This document shows, one piece after another, positions 32,111 through 43,185 of a DNA stretch of 64,000 bases. The stretch's first letter is position 1. Each line of letters opens with the position of its first letter. The stretch is taken from assembly GCF_021732705.1 (NCBI RefSeq), contig NZ_JAKFUM010000010.1:124001-188000 (forward strand), given 5' to 3'. Under the pieces are notes generated by a model. The model saw only the letters and a program-made list of their open reading frames with translations, did no database searches and had not been told where the DNA came from. A program made the translations under genes and the position numbers. Source of the DNA: Nevskia sp. (lineage in GTDB: Bacteria; Pseudomonadota; Gammaproteobacteria; Nevskiales; Nevskiaceae).

Positions 32111-33562
32111 TCAGCCGGCGAGGCGTTCCTTCAGCAGGCGGTTCAGCGCATCCGGGTTGGCCTTGCCCTGCGTCGCCTTCATCGCCTGACCGACGAAGAA
32201 GCCGAACAGCTTGTCCTTGCCTCCGCGGTAGTCGGCGACCTGCTGCGGGTTCTTGGCGATGACGTCGTCGATCGCAGCACAGATCGCGGACTCGTCGGTG
32301 ACCTGGACCAGACCCTTGGCCTTGATGATCTCGTCGGCCGAGCCTTCACCGGCAACCATCGCTTCGAACACGTCCTTCGCGATCTTGCCATTGATGGTCT
32401 TGTCGGCAATGCGCTTGAGCAGTGCCGCGAAGGCTTCCGCCGAGATCGGCGATTCCTCGATGCCCTTGCTCATCTTGTTCAGCGCGCCGAGCAGGTCGGT
32501 GGCAACCCAGTTCGCGCACAGCTTCGGCTCGGCACCCGAGGCCGCGACGACCGCTTCGTAGTACGCGGCAAGTTCGCGCGAACTGGTCAGGGTCTTGGCG
32601 TCGTAGTCCGACAGGCCGAAATCCTTGACGAAGCGGGCGCGCTTGGCTTCCGGCAGTTCCGGCAGGCTGGCGCGGATCGCGTCGATGTAGTCCTCGGTGC
32701 AGACGATCGGCAGCAGGTCCGGGTCCGGGAAGTAGCGGTAGTCGTTGGCGTCTTCCTTGGTGCGCATCGCGCGCGTCTCGCCGGTGTCCGGGTTGAACAG
32801 GCGCGTTTCCTGGATGATCTTGCCGCCGGCTTCGAGCACGTCGATCTGGCGCTCGATCTCGTATTCGATCGCCTTCTCGACGTAGCGGAACGAGTTGACG
32901 TTCTTGGTTTCGGTGCGGGTGCCGAACTTCGGCGCGCCGATCTTGCGCACCGACACGTTGGCATCGCAGCGGAAAGACCCTTCCTGCATGTTGCCGTCGC
33001 AGATGCCGAGGTAGACGACGATCTGGTGCAGCTTCTTCAGGTAGGCGACCGCTTCCTGCGCGGTGCGGATGTCCGGCTCGGACACGATCTCGATCAGCGG
33101 CGTGCCGGCGCGGTTCAGGTCGATGCCGGACGACTTCTGGAAGCCTTCATGCACGGACTTGCCGGCATCCTCTTCCATGTGCGCACGGGTGATGCCGATG
33201 CGCTTGGTCGAACCGTCTTCCAGTTCGATGTCGAGATGGCCGTTGGCGACGATCGGCAATTCGTACTGCGAGATCTGGTAGCCCTTCGGCAGGTCCGGAT
33301 AGAAGTAGTGCTTGCGCGCGAACACGCAGCGCCGCGCGATTTCGGCGTTGACCGACAGGCCGAAGGTCACGGCCTTCCTGACTGCGTCGACATTCAGCAC
33401 CGGCAGCATGCCCGGCATGCCGAGGTCGATCGGGCAGGCCTGGGTGTTCGGCTCGGCGCCGTAGGCGATCGCCGCACCCGAGAAGATCTTCGACTGCGTC
33501 GACAGCTGGCAATGCACTTCGAGGCCGATGACGGCTTCCCAACCCTCGGGGATGCGGCTCAT
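32111..33562 (-). CDS. gatB: Asp/Glu-tRNA(Asn/Gln) amidotransferase subunit B
   Basis: A 483-residue subunit that binds the mischarged tRNA and carries the kinase site activating its Asp or Glu side chain. The opening [20 protein letters not shown], the zinc/active region [20 protein letters not shown] and the C-terminal YqeY-like tail ([20 protein letters not shown]) are all standard. Start 33562 overlaps the gatA stop (ATGA); the 828-codon ORF of the track extends into gatA's shadow. It is the last gene of gatCAB. Confidence 0.96.
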   Translation of the reverse strand: MSRIPEGWEAVIGLEVHCQLSTQSKIFSGAAIAYGAEPNTQACPIDLGMPGMLPVLNVDAVRKAVTFGLSVNAEIARRCVFARKHYFYPDLPKGYQISQYELPIVANGHLDIELEDGSTKRIGITRAHMEEDAGKSVHEGFQKSSGIDLNRAGTPLIEIVSEPDIRTAQEAVAYLKKLHQIVVYLGICDGNMQEGSFRCDANVSVRKIGAPKFGTRTETKNVNSFRYVEKAIEYEIERQIDVLEAGGKIIQETRLFNPDTGETRAMRTKEDANDYRYFPDPDLLPIVCTEDYIDAIRASLPELPEAKRARFVKDFGLSDYDAKTLTSSRELAAYYEAVVAASGAEPKLCANWVATDLLGALNKMSKGIEESPISAEAFAALLKRIADKTINGKIAKDVFEAMVAGEGSADEIIKAKGLVQVTDESAICAAIDDVIAKNPQQVADYRGGKDKLFGFFVGQAMKATQGKANPDALNRLLKERLAG

Positions 33563-35019
33563 GACGCGAACTCCGTCGGCCACTGCTTGTGAAAGTCCGT
33601 GGCCTGCTGAAACTGGTGCGCGACGTTCAGCATGCGCGCTTCGCTGAAGAAATTGCCCATCAACTGGAAGCCGGTCGGCAGGCCGTCGACGAAGCCGCAC
33701 GGCAGGCTCATCGCCGGGATGCCGGCCAGGTTGGCGGCGATCGTGTAGATGTCGTTCAGATACATCGCGACCGGGTCGTCGGACTTGTCGCCGAACTTGA
33801 ACGCGACGTCGGTCGCGGTCGGGCTCAGCACCAGATCGATGCCGTCGGCGAACGCGCGCTTGAAGTCGTCGTAGATCAGCCGGCGAACCTTCTGAGCCTG
33901 CAGGTAGTAGGCGTCGTAATAGCCGTGGCTCAGCACATAGGTGCCGATCATGATGCGGCGCTGCACTTCGGCACCGAAGCCCTCGCCACGGCTGCGCTCG
34001 TACAACTCGCCGAGCGACTTCGCGCCTTCCGCGCGATGTCCGTAGCGCACGCCGTCGAAGCGCGCGAGATTGCTGGAGGCTTCCGCCGGCGCGACGACGT
34101 AGTAGGTCGGCACGCTGAGCGGCGAATTCGGCAGCGAGATGTCCTTGAACCGGACGCCGAGGCCCTTCAGGGTCTCGATCGCCTGCTCGACCAGCGCCCG
34201 GACGCCGGGCGCCATGCCGTCGGCGAAGTATTCCTTCGGCAGGCCGATGGTCAGGCCCTTGATCGAATGTCCGAGGCCGGAGACGAGATCGTCCACCGGC
34301 CGGTCGACGCTGGTCGAATCCTTCGGATCGAAGCCGGACATCGCCTGCATGACGTAGGCGGCATCCTCGGCCGAGCGGGCAACGACGCCGGCCTGATCGA
34401 GCGACGAGGCAAACGCGATCATGCCGTAGCGCGACACGCGGCCGTAGGTCGGCTTGATGCCGGTGAGATTGGTCAGCGCGGCCGGCTGGCGAATCGAGCC
34501 GCCGGTGTCGGTCGCGGTGGCGATCGGCGCGAGACCGGCGGCGACGCAGGCGACCGAGCCGCCGGACGAGCCGCCCGGCACGCGGGTCTTGTCCCACGGA
34601 TTCTTGACCGGGCCGTAGTACGAGGTCTCGTTCGACGAACCCATCGCGAATTCGTCCATGTTCAGCTTGCCGAGCATGACCATGCCTTCGGCATCGAGCT
34701 TCTCGACGATGGTCGCGTCATACGGCGACACGAAGCTGTCGAGCATCTTCGAACCGCAGGCCGTGCGGACGCCCTTGGTGCAGAAAATATCCTTCTGGCC
34801 CAGCGGGATACCGGTCAGCGGGCCGGCCTTGCCCGCGGCGATCAGGGCATCGGCGGCGGCGGCCTGCGCCAGCGCCCGTTCCGGCGTCACCGTGACGTAG
34901 GCGTTGATGTCGCCATCGAGCGCGGCGATCCGGTTCAGGTAGTGCTGCGTCAGCTCGCGCGACGAGAATTTCTTCTCGCGCAATCCCGCCGCAAGTTCTG
35001 GAAGGGAATGGGTGTGCAT
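33559..35019 (-). CDS. gatA: Asp/Glu-tRNA(Asn/Gln) amidotransferase subunit A
   Basis: The 486-residue amidase subunit that frees ammonia from glutamine or asparagine. The Ser-cisSer-Lys triad is visible: Lys in IPLGQKDIF, cis-Ser in [10 protein letters not shown] and Ser in [10 protein letters not shown]. The ATG at 35019 is used; the track's 33 extra codons cover the gatC-gatA gap and a hairpin. It is coupled to gatB by ATGA and follows gatC by 105 bp. Confidence 0.96.
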   Translation of the reverse strand: MHTHSLPELAAGLREKKFSSRELTQHYLNRIAALDGDINAYVTVTPERALAQAAAADALIAAGKAGPLTGIPLGQKDIFCTKGVRTACGSKMLDSFVSPYDATIVEKLDAEGMVMLGKLNMDEFAMGSSNETSYYGPVKNPWDKTRVPGGSSGGSVACVAAGLAPIATATDTGGSIRQPAALTNLTGIKPTYGRVSRYGMIAFASSLDQAGVVARSAEDAAYVMQAMSGFDPKDSTSVDRPVDDLVSGLGHSIKGLTIGLPKEYFADGMAPGVRALVEQAIETLKGLGVRFKDISLPNSPLSVPTYYVVAPAEASSNLARFDGVRYGHRAEGAKSLGELYERSRGEGFGAEVQRRIMIGTYVLSHGYYDAYYLQAQKVRRLIYDDFKRAFADGIDLVLSPTATDVAFKFGDKSDDPVAMYLNDIYTIAANLAGIPAMSLPCGFVDGLPTGFQLMGNFFSEARMLNVAHQFQQATDFHKQWPTEFAS

Positions 35020-35090
35020 GGGCTCTCGGGAATTGGGGTGTTTCCGGCGGGTCGAGCGACGCGACAGCGTTCGCCCGGACCCGACGACTC

Positions 35091-35119
35091 GTTGCGTCAC
35101 GGCGGCACCGTGACGCAAC
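35091..35119 (-). promoter_or_regulatory. 12-bp perfect hairpin between gatC and gatA
   Basis: GTTGCGTCACGG, loop CGGCA, CCGTGACGCAAC form a perfect 12-bp stem six bases beyond the gatC stop. No T-run follows on the minus strand, so it looks more like an mRNA stabiliser or processing site than a strong terminator. It may set gatC:gatA ratios. Confidence 0.5.
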
Positions 35120-35124
35120 CAGGC

Positions 35125-35412
35125 TTATTCGATGACTTTCGGCACCAGATACAGGCCGTCCTGCGTTTCCGGCGCGATCGCCTGATAGTCGTCGCGGCGG
35201 TCCGGCTCGCTGATCACGTCCGGCCGCAGGCGTTGCACCATGTCGAGCGGATGCGCCATCGGGCTGACGTTGGCGGTATCGGCCGACGACAGGCGATCGA
35301 CCATCTGCAGGATGTTCGACAACTGCGTGGCATACGGCGCCACCTGTTCGGGATTGAGCTGCAGGCGCGCCAGTCGGGCGACCTGTCGGACTTGTTCGGG
35401 ACTCAGGCTCAT
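35125..35412 (-). CDS. gatC: Asp/Glu-tRNA(Asn/Gln) amidotransferase subunit C
   Basis: A 95-residue subunit that wraps round and stabilises GatA. It has the standard opening LSPEQVRQVARLARLQLNPE, the central MAHPLDMVQRLRPD and a C-terminal DGLYLVPKVIE. The ATG at 35412 is chosen over 35445 because family members begin at this Ser-Leu-Ser. It is the first gene of the minus-strand gat operon and is divergent from mreB. Confidence 0.94.
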   Translation of the reverse strand: MSLSPEQVRQVARLARLQLNPEQVAPYATQLSNILQMVDRLSSADTANVSPMAHPLDMVQRLRPDVISEPDRRDDYQAIAPETQDGLYLVPKVIE

Positions 35413-35445
35413 GGCGGCGGAACGAAAGCTGGAAAAGAGTGGCAA

Positions 35446-36892
<1,447 letters not shown>

Positions 36893-37227
36893 CGGGTCGG
36901 CAGCAGTTCCGCACTCGAACCGGATCGAAACCGGCGCCTTTTTTGATTCGCGCGAGGGCGGTCCAAAGCGAAAAACCGGGCGCGTGTCGCGACAGGCCGT
37001 CATCAACCACGCCGACGCAGCCGCCCGACACGTTCGTCGCGCATGCCGCAGCATGCCGGTGCCCGGGAAATCACGCGGAATCGAGCGATATCCGGCGATT
37101 TTCGGCGCGAAGCCGGCGAATCTTCACTTTTCGCGATGTGAACGGTTGTCGCCACCGCTTCCGCGTCCTATTCTTTCGCGATGCCCGCTCCGCTGCGGGT
37201 GACACAAGCTGAACCTGCGCCCGGCCC
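36893..37227. other. 335-bp gap between the repeat array and mreC
   Basis: No gene is supported. A T-run (GGCGCCTTTTTTGATTCGCG, near 36940) follows a weak 4-bp CCGG/CCGG pairing and could be a poor terminator for mreB. An AT-richer stretch near 37100-37140 (GAATCTTCACTTTTCGCGAT) may hold an mreC promoter. A 10-codon GTG mini-ORF at 37199-37231 ends at TGA overlapping the mreC start (TTGA). Confidence 0.45.
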
Positions 37228-38310
37228 TTGAACACCACGCTTAGCGACCCTTCGCGAAAACCGCTGTTTCCACGGGGCCCTGGACTGGGGCTGAAGCTGA
37301 CCCTCTTCGCTTCTCTGTCGATCGGGCTGATGGTGGCCGAAACCCGCGGCTCCCGGATCGAACCGCTGCGCCAATGGCTGTCGTGGGCGATGACGCCGGT
37401 GCTGTGGCTGGCCGCGTCGCCGACCAGCGTGTCCGGCAGCGTCGAGCATTTCCGCTCCCGCGAATCCCTGCTGACCGAAAACCGGGAACTGCGCGACAAG
37501 CTGCTGAAACAGGACGCACGGCTGCTGCGGCTGTCGTCGCTGGAGGCCGAGAACGCCCGCATCCGCGAGCTGCTGGCCTCGTCGAGCGCGCTGGAAGATC
37601 GCGTGCTGATCGCCGAAATCCTGGCCACCAGCCAGGACCCGTATCGCCATCAGATCGTGCTGAACAAGGGCAGTCGCGATGGCGTCTATCGCGGTCAGGC
37701 GCTGGTCGATGCCTCCGGCGTCATGGGACAGGTGGTGCAGGTCAACGCCGGCAGCGCCGTGGCGCTGCTGATCACCGATCCCGACCACGGCATTCCGGTC
37801 GAGATCAACCGGACCGGCCTGCAGACCATCGCGCTCGGCCACGGCGACGGCCACAGCCTGTCGCTGCCGTATCTGCCGGGCAATGCCGACGTGAAGGTCG
37901 GCGATCTGCTGGTGACGTCCGGCATCGGCGGCCGCTTCCCGGCCGGCTATCCGGTCGGCGAAGTCCACGAACTGAAGCACGCCGGCGGCGAGAGCTTCAT
38001 GGAAGCGATCGCCTACCCGAAAGCGCAGCTGAACCAAGGCCGGCAGGCGCTGCTGGTCTGGAGCGAACGCGCGCTGCCGGTCAACGGCGTGATCGATGCC
38101 GTGCCGCCGGTGCCGATCGACCTGCCGATCAAGGGCGACACGGCGGTGCCCGCCGCGGCAGCCAATGGCGCGACGGCGGCATCGGCCCCGTCCCCCGCTG
38201 CAGCACCGGTTGCCGACACCCGCGCGCCGCCGGCCGCTGCGGCCCCGAATGCTGCGCCCCAGCCGCCGGCTGACAAGCCCGCGGCCGCCGCCGGCAAGCC
38301 CGTGCCATGA
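37228..38310 (+). CDS. mreC: Rod-shape-determining protein MreC
   Basis: A 360-residue bitopic inner-membrane protein that links MreB to the elongasome and activates PBP2. Near the N-terminus is FPRGPGLGLKLTLFASLSIG, the cytoplasmic PRGP motif and membrane helix. A coiled coil follows (LLTENRELRDKLLKQDARLL), then the beta-barrel domain with VLVTSGIGGRFPAGYP-type sequence. The tail is a ~70-residue Ala/Pro linker. The only start that keeps the usual N-terminus is TTG at 37228, with no good Shine-Dalgarno site, so initiation may depend on the overlapping mini-ORF. mreD starts within its stop. Confidence 0.92.
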   Translation: MNTTLSDPSRKPLFPRGPGLGLKLTLFASLSIGLMVAETRGSRIEPLRQWLSWAMTPVLWLAASPTSVSGSVEHFRSRESLLTENRELRDKLLKQDARLLRLSSLEAENARIRELLASSSALEDRVLIAEILATSQDPYRHQIVLNKGSRDGVYRGQALVDASGVMGQVVQVNAGSAVALLITDPDHGIPVEINRTGLQTIALGHGDGHSLSLPYLPGNADVKVGDLLVTSGIGGRFPAGYPVGEVHELKHAGGESFMEAIAYPKAQLNQGRQALLVWSERALPVNGVIDAVPPVPIDLPIKGDTAVPAAAANGATAASAPSPAAAPVADTRAPPAAAAPNAAPQPPADKPAAAAGKPVP

Positions 38311-38801
38311 GCGGCACGTTCTGGTTCCTGCTGAGCCTGCTGCTGGCGCTGATGCTGCAGATCGTGCAGATGCCCGAGACGCTGGCACTGGTGCGGCCGA
38401 TCTGGCCGCTGCTGGTCATCGGCTACTGGGCGCTGTACGCGCCGCAGACGCCGGCGATCTTCGCCGCCTGGGTGCTCGGGCTGTGCTGCGACGTGCTGCT
38501 GAACGCGCCGCTCGGCCAGTACGCGCTGGGTCTGGTCGTGGTCGCATTCCTGATCCGGCGTCTGGCCGGCATCTACGTGCTGTTTCCGATCTGGCAGGCG
38601 GCGCTGGCGCTGCTGCCGATCTGGGCGCTGTTCGTGTTCCTGATGTTCTGGATCGATGGCCTGACCCGCCACGCGGCCGACCCGACCCTGCGCTGGTTGC
38701 CGATCGTCAGCACGACGCTGGTCTGGCCGCTGCTCGCCGGCCTGCTGGACACCTTGCGCGCGCGCCGCAAGCGCGATCTGAACCGGATTCGGCTGCCGTG
38801 A
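38307..38801 (+). CDS. mreD: Rod-shape-determining protein MreD
   Basis: A 164-residue polytopic inner-membrane protein with about five helices, part of the elongasome. The pattern fits MreD: an opening membrane helix, IWPLLVIGYWALYAPQ, and the GLCCDVLLNAPLGQYALGLV segment that is its best-conserved motif. The ATG overlaps the mreC stop (ATGA), so the two are coupled. mrdA follows after 58 bp. Confidence 0.93.
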   Translation: MSGTFWFLLSLLLALMLQIVQMPETLALVRPIWPLLVIGYWALYAPQTPAIFAAWVLGLCCDVLLNAPLGQYALGLVVVAFLIRRLAGIYVLFPIWQAALALLPIWALFVFLMFWIDGLTRHAADPTLRWLPIVSTTLVWPLLAGLLDTLRARRKRDLNRIRLP

Positions 38802-38859
38802 TCACCGGACGCGCCATCGCGACCCCAGCCGGAAGCCGGAAGCCGGACGGGAACCGGTC

Positions 38860-40884
38860 ATGAGCGCGCTCGGCGGCTCGCGCAGCGGTTATGACGCGAT
38901 CAAGAACCTGTACGAGGAAAAGCGCACGTTCACCGGCCGCGTGGTGTTCGCGGCCGGGCTCTGCCTGCTGCTGATCGCCACGCTCGCCGCGCGCCTGATC
39001 GACCTGCAGCTGATCCGGCACGACTACTACTCGACCCGGGCCGACGACAACCGCATGCGGCTGACGCCGATCGCGCCGATTCGCGGCCTGATCTACGACC
39101 GCAACGGCGCGCTGATCGCGCAGAACCTGCCGAGCTTCGTGCTCGACATCACCCCCGAGCGGGTCAAGAACCTCGACGACACGCTGAACCGGCTCAAGGC
39201 CTACATCCGCTTGAGCGATCAGGACATCAGCCGGTTCAAGGACCGCATGCGCAAGGGGCCGCGCTACCGCAGCGTCACCCTGCGCTCGAACCTGAGCCCG
39301 GAAGAAGTCGCCCGCTACGAGCTGAACCGCTGGGAATTCGAAGGCGTGGAAGTCAACGCCGGCCTCGTCCGCGACTATCCGCTCGGCGAAAGCGCGGCAC
39401 ATGTCATCGGCTATGTCGGCGGCATCAGCGAAGCCGACTACGCCAAGCTCGACGAGGCCGACTATCAGGGCCTGTCGCAGATCGGCAAGGCCGGGGTCGA
39501 GCGCAGCCACGAGGACCAGCTGCGCGGCGTGCCGGGCGCGAAGATCGTCGAGGCCAACGCCGCCGGCCGGCCGCTGCGCGAACTCGACTCCCGCCCCGGC
39601 AGCTCCGGCCAGAACCTGTACCTGGCGCTCGACGCGCAGCTGCAGCTGGTTGCCGAAAAGGCGCTCGGCGAGCTCGATGGCGCCGTCGTCGCGATCGACC
39701 CGCGCACCGGCGAGGTGCTGGCGCTGGTGTCGAAACCCGGCTATGACCCGAAGCTGTTCGTCGAAGGCATCGATGCCGCGAGCTACCGCGGCCTGCTCGA
39801 GGATCAGGGCCGGCCGCTGTACAACCGCGCGCTGCTGGGCACCTATCCGCCGGGGTCGACGATCAAGCCGTTCATCGCCACCGCCGCGCTGAACTTCAAT
39901 CAGGTGACGCCGGACACGCATGTCTACTGCTCCGGCGCGATGACCCTGCCCGGCAGCTCGCGCAAGTACCGCTGCCACAAGCGTCAGGGCCACGGCACGG
40001 TCGATCTCGATGCCGCCATCGCCAAGTCCTGCGACATCTACTTCTATCAGGCGGCGATGAACCTCGGCATCGACCGCATCGACGAGATCCTCGGCCAGTT
40101 CGGCTACGGCAAGCCGACCGGCATCGACATCCCGAACGAGAAGAGCGGCCTGCTGCCGTCGCGCGACTGGAAGCGCCGCGTCTACAAGCAGGCCTGGTTT
40201 CCGGGCGAGACGCTGAACCTCGGCATCGGTCAGGGCGCGCTGACGGCGACGCCGCTGCAGCTGGCGCAGGCCACCGCCCGGCTGGCGATGCGCGGCGCCG
40301 GTTTCAAGCCGCACATGGTCCATGCCGTTGCCGATCCGGCGACCGGGGCGATCACCGGGGTCGCGCCCGAACCGCTGCCGCCGCTGACCGGCCAGAGCGC
40401 GGAGCTGCAGGAGCGCGTGATCCACGCCATGCAACTGGTGACGATGTTCCCCGGCGGCACCGCCTACCGCGTGTTCCAGGACGCGCCGTACTCGTCCGCC
40501 GGCAAGACCGGCACGGCGCAGGTGGCGGGCCTCAAGCAGGACGAGAACGTGGCGCCGACCTTCGACTCGACGCCGAAGCACCTGCGCGACCACGCGCTGT
40601 TCGTCGCGTTCGCGCCGGTCGATGCGCCGCGCATCGCGATCGCCGTGATCGCGGAACACGCGGGCCACGGCGGTTCGGTCGCCGCCCCGGTCGCCCGGCA
40701 GGTGATGGACCAGTACCTGCTCGGCAAGGTGCTGTTCGGTGCCGACGCCGCGGCCGCCGCGGCAGCAGCGGCCGCGCCGCCGGACGACGGCAGCGATCCG
40801 GCGCTCGATGGCGGCGAGGAAGGCGAAGCGCCACCGCCGGAAGACGCGCCAACGGAAACACCGACGCCACCGAGCACGCGATGA
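38860..40884 (+). CDS. mrdA: Penicillin-binding protein 2
   Basis: The 674-residue transpeptidase of the elongasome, which cross-links new lateral wall. One N-terminal membrane helix (VVFAAGLCLLLIATLAARLI) precedes the dimerisation domain. The active site holds SxxK in PPGSTIKPF, SxN as KSCDIYF (Cys/Asp variant usual in PBP2), and KTG in SAGKTGTAQV. The last ~50 residues are an Ala/Pro/Glu tail not needed for catalysis. It lies between mreD and rodA as in other Gammaproteobacteria. Confidence 0.96.
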   Translation: MSALGGSRSGYDAIKNLYEEKRTFTGRVVFAAGLCLLLIATLAARLIDLQLIRHDYYSTRADDNRMRLTPIAPIRGLIYDRNGALIAQNLPSFVLDITPERVKNLDDTLNRLKAYIRLSDQDISRFKDRMRKGPRYRSVTLRSNLSPEEVARYELNRWEFEGVEVNAGLVRDYPLGESAAHVIGYVGGISEADYAKLDEADYQGLSQIGKAGVERSHEDQLRGVPGAKIVEANAAGRPLRELDSRPGSSGQNLYLALDAQLQLVAEKALGELDGAVVAIDPRTGEVLALVSKPGYDPKLFVEGIDAASYRGLLEDQGRPLYNRALLGTYPPGSTIKPFIATAALNFNQVTPDTHVYCSGAMTLPGSSRKYRCHKRQGHGTVDLDAAIAKSCDIYFYQAAMNLGIDRIDEILGQFGYGKPTGIDIPNEKSGLLPSRDWKRRVYKQAWFPGETLNLGIGQGALTATPLQLAQATARLAMRGAGFKPHMVHAVADPATGAITGVAPEPLPPLTGQSAELQERVIHAMQLVTMFPGGTAYRVFQDAPYSSAGKTGTAQVAGLKQDENVAPTFDSTPKHLRDHALFVAFAPVDAPRIAIAVIAEHAGHGGSVAAPVARQVMDQYLLGKVLFGADAAAAAAAAAAPPDDGSDPALDGGEEGEAPPPEDAPTETPTPPSTR

Positions 40885-40930
40885 CCCTCGCCCTGAATCA
40901 CGGCGGCCCGATGCCGCGTCCGGAATCCGC

Positions 40931-42061
40931 ATGAATACCTCGGTGATCAGCCGTGCCCCGGCGCAGTCCGTCGGCTGGACCGAACTGCTGTCGCGCTGGC
41001 ATTTCGACCTCTGGCTGGGCCTGCTGCTGCTGATGCTGGGCATCGTCGGCCTGCTGGTGCAGTACTCGGCCAGCGGTCACCAGATGTCGGTGGTGATCAA
41101 TCAGGCGGAGCGTCTGGCGCTCGGTTTCACCGTGATGATCATCGCCGCGCAGGCGCCGCCGGAGTTCTACCGGATGGCCGCGCCGTGGCTGTACGCGTTC
41201 GGCGTGCTCATGCTGGTCGCCACGCTGGTGCTCGGCGATCACGCCAAGGGCGCGCAGCGCTGGCTGGACCTCGGCGTGTTCCGCTTCCAGCCATCGGAAA
41301 TCATGAAGCTGGCGATGCCGATGGCCGTCGCCGCGTGGCTGCACACGCGCACGCTGCCCCCGAAGCTGCCGACGATCATCGTCACGCTCGCGATCATCGG
41401 CGTGCCGACGATGCTGATCGCGATCCAGCCGGACCTCGGCACCGCAATGCTGGTGCTCGCCGCCGGCGTGCTGGCGCTGTACTTCGGCGGCCTCGGCATC
41501 CGCTGGATTCTTGCCGTCATCGCCGCCGCCACCGCTGCCGCGCCACTGCTGTGGTTCAAGCTGCACGACTACCAGCGCAACCGCGTGCTGACCTTCCTCG
41601 ATCCGGAACGCGATCCGCTCGGCACCGGTTATCACATCACCCAGAGCAAGATCGCGATCGGCTCCGGCGGCCTGTTCGGCAAGGGCTGGCTGGCCGGCAC
41701 CCAGGCCAAGCTCGACTTCCTGCCGGAATCGCATACCGACTTCATCTTCGCCGTGTTCTCCGAGGAACTCGGCCTCCTCGGCGTCGCGGCACTGATGGCG
41801 CTGTATGCCGCCATCGTCGGTCGCGGCCTGTACATCGCGCTCAGAGGCCAGGACAGCTTCCAGCGGCTGCTCGCCGGCAGCCTCGCGATGACCTTCTTCG
41901 TCTATGTCTTCATCAACATGGGCATGGTCATCGGCCTGCTGCCGGTGGTGGGCGTGCCGCTGCCGCTGGTCAGCTTCGGCGGCACCTCGGCCGTGACCCT
42001 GCTGGCCGGTTTCGGCATGCTGATGTCGGTCTATACCCACCGCAAGCTGCTGTCGAGCTGA
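40931..42061 (+). CDS. rodA: RodA SEDS peptidoglycan glycosyltransferase
   Basis: A 376-residue SEDS-family polymerase with about ten membrane helices that makes glycan strands with PBP2. The conserved AQRWLDLGVFRFQPSEIMKL, the catalytic-loop ESHTDFIFAVFSEELG containing the key Asp, and the C-terminal PLVSFGGTSAVTLLAGFG are all intact. The ATG at 40931 is chosen; the earlier part of the track's ORF overlaps mrdA in another frame. mltB follows 20 bp later. Confidence 0.95.
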   Translation: MNTSVISRAPAQSVGWTELLSRWHFDLWLGLLLLMLGIVGLLVQYSASGHQMSVVINQAERLALGFTVMIIAAQAPPEFYRMAAPWLYAFGVLMLVATLVLGDHAKGAQRWLDLGVFRFQPSEIMKLAMPMAVAAWLHTRTLPPKLPTIIVTLAIIGVPTMLIAIQPDLGTAMLVLAAGVLALYFGGLGIRWILAVIAAATAAAPLLWFKLHDYQRNRVLTFLDPERDPLGTGYHITQSKIAIGSGGLFGKGWLAGTQAKLDFLPESHTDFIFAVFSEELGLLGVAALMALYAAIVGRGLYIALRGQDSFQRLLAGSLAMTFFVYVFINMGMVIGLLPVVGVPLPLVSFGGTSAVTLLAGFGMLMSVYTHRKLLSS

Positions 42062-42081
42062 CGCGGAACAGAAAGGAATCC

Positions 42082-43185
42082 ATGAACAGACCACTGCTTG
42101 CCGGCCTTGCCGTGCTGTCGACGCTGGCCATCGGCCCGGCCTCGGCCGACTACTCGAAGCACCCGAAGGCGCAGTTGCTGCTCGACACCCTGCGCGAGGA
42201 CTACGGCTTTTCACCGCCGGAGTTGGACTCGGTCAAGACCGCGCTGCGCGAAGCGCAGAAGCTGCCGAAGCTGATCGAGAAGGAACTCAAGAACAAGGAA
42301 TCCGGCGGCAAGGCGGCGGAGCCCGATGCCAAGCCGGCGCTGCCGGACTGGGACGACTACCGGCCGATCCACGTCAACCCGCGCAACATCGACAACGGCC
42401 TCAAGTACCTGAACGACAACGCGGCCTGGTTCGCGCGGGCGGAAGCCGAATTCGGCGTGCCACCGACCGTGATCGCCGCGATCCTCGGTGTGGAGACCAA
42501 GTACGGCACCTATACCGGCAAGTTCCGCGTGCTCGATGCGCTGGCGACGCAGGGCTTCGATCATCCGCGCCGCGCGCCGTTCTTCTTTTCCGAGCTGACC
42601 GAGTTCTTCGCTTTCACCCGTGATGCCGCGCGCAATCCGGTCGACCTGCTCGGCTCGTATGCCGGCGCGATGGGCAACGCCCAGTTCATGCCGAGCAACT
42701 ACCGCTGGCTGGCGCTGGACTACGACGGCAACGGCACGCGCGATCTGTGGAGCGCGCCGGATGCCATCGGCAGCATCGCGCAGTACCTTGTGCGCTATGA
42801 CCCGAAGCGGGCGTTCCGTCGGGGCGAGCCGCTGGTGGTGCCGGCCACGGTCGCCGCCGCGCCGGCGGATTCGGTGCCACGCAACGGCAAGGTCGCCGAC
42901 CAGAATGTCGGCGTGCTGCGCGGCGTCGGCGTCACCCCGACCGTCGCGCTGCCCGATGCGACCCCGGCTGGGCTGATCGAACTGCGCCGCGGCAGCAGCC
43001 GCGAGTACTGGGTGGCCTTGCCCAACTTCTACGCGATCCAGACCTACAACCCGCGCGTGTTCTACGCCATGGCCGTGACCCAGCTGGCGAACGCGCTGGC
43101 CGACGCCCAGACGCAGCAGGCCCGGCAGGCCGCGGCGGAAGCGGCGGGCGACGCCGCGCAGCTGGCCGCGAGCGGCACGAAATGA
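42082..43185 (+). CDS. mltB: Membrane-bound lytic murein transglycosylase B
   Basis: A 367-residue periplasmic muramidase that cleaves peptidoglycan with 1,6-anhydro product. It has a signal peptide (LLAGLAVLSTLAIGPASAD) without a lipobox, so unlike E. coli MltB it looks soluble. The catalytic Glu lies in ILGVETKYGTYTGKF; SYAGAMGNAQFMPSNYR and ALDYDGNGTRDLW are the standard SLT-B motifs. The Shine-Dalgarno site GAAAGGA precedes ATG 42082. rlpA overlaps its stop. Confidence 0.93.
   Translation: MNRPLLAGLAVLSTLAIGPASADYSKHPKAQLLLDTLREDYGFSPPELDSVKTALREAQKLPKLIEKELKNKESGGKAAEPDAKPALPDWDDYRPIHVNPRNIDNGLKYLNDNAAWFARAEAEFGVPPTVIAAILGVETKYGTYTGKFRVLDALATQGFDHPRRAPFFFSELTEFFAFTRDAARNPVDLLGSYAGAMGNAQFMPSNYRWLALDYDGNGTRDLWSAPDAIGSIAQYLVRYDPKRAFRRGEPLVVPATVAAAPADSVPRNGKVADQNVGVLRGVGVTPTVALPDATPAGLIELRRGSSREYWVALPNFYAIQTYNPRVFYAMAVTQLANALADAQTQQARQAAAEAAGDAAQLAASGTK

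Noticed and set aside
38707-41043. 778-codon ORF on the minus strand
   Set aside because: Antisense to mrdA, whose catalytic motifs are all intact.
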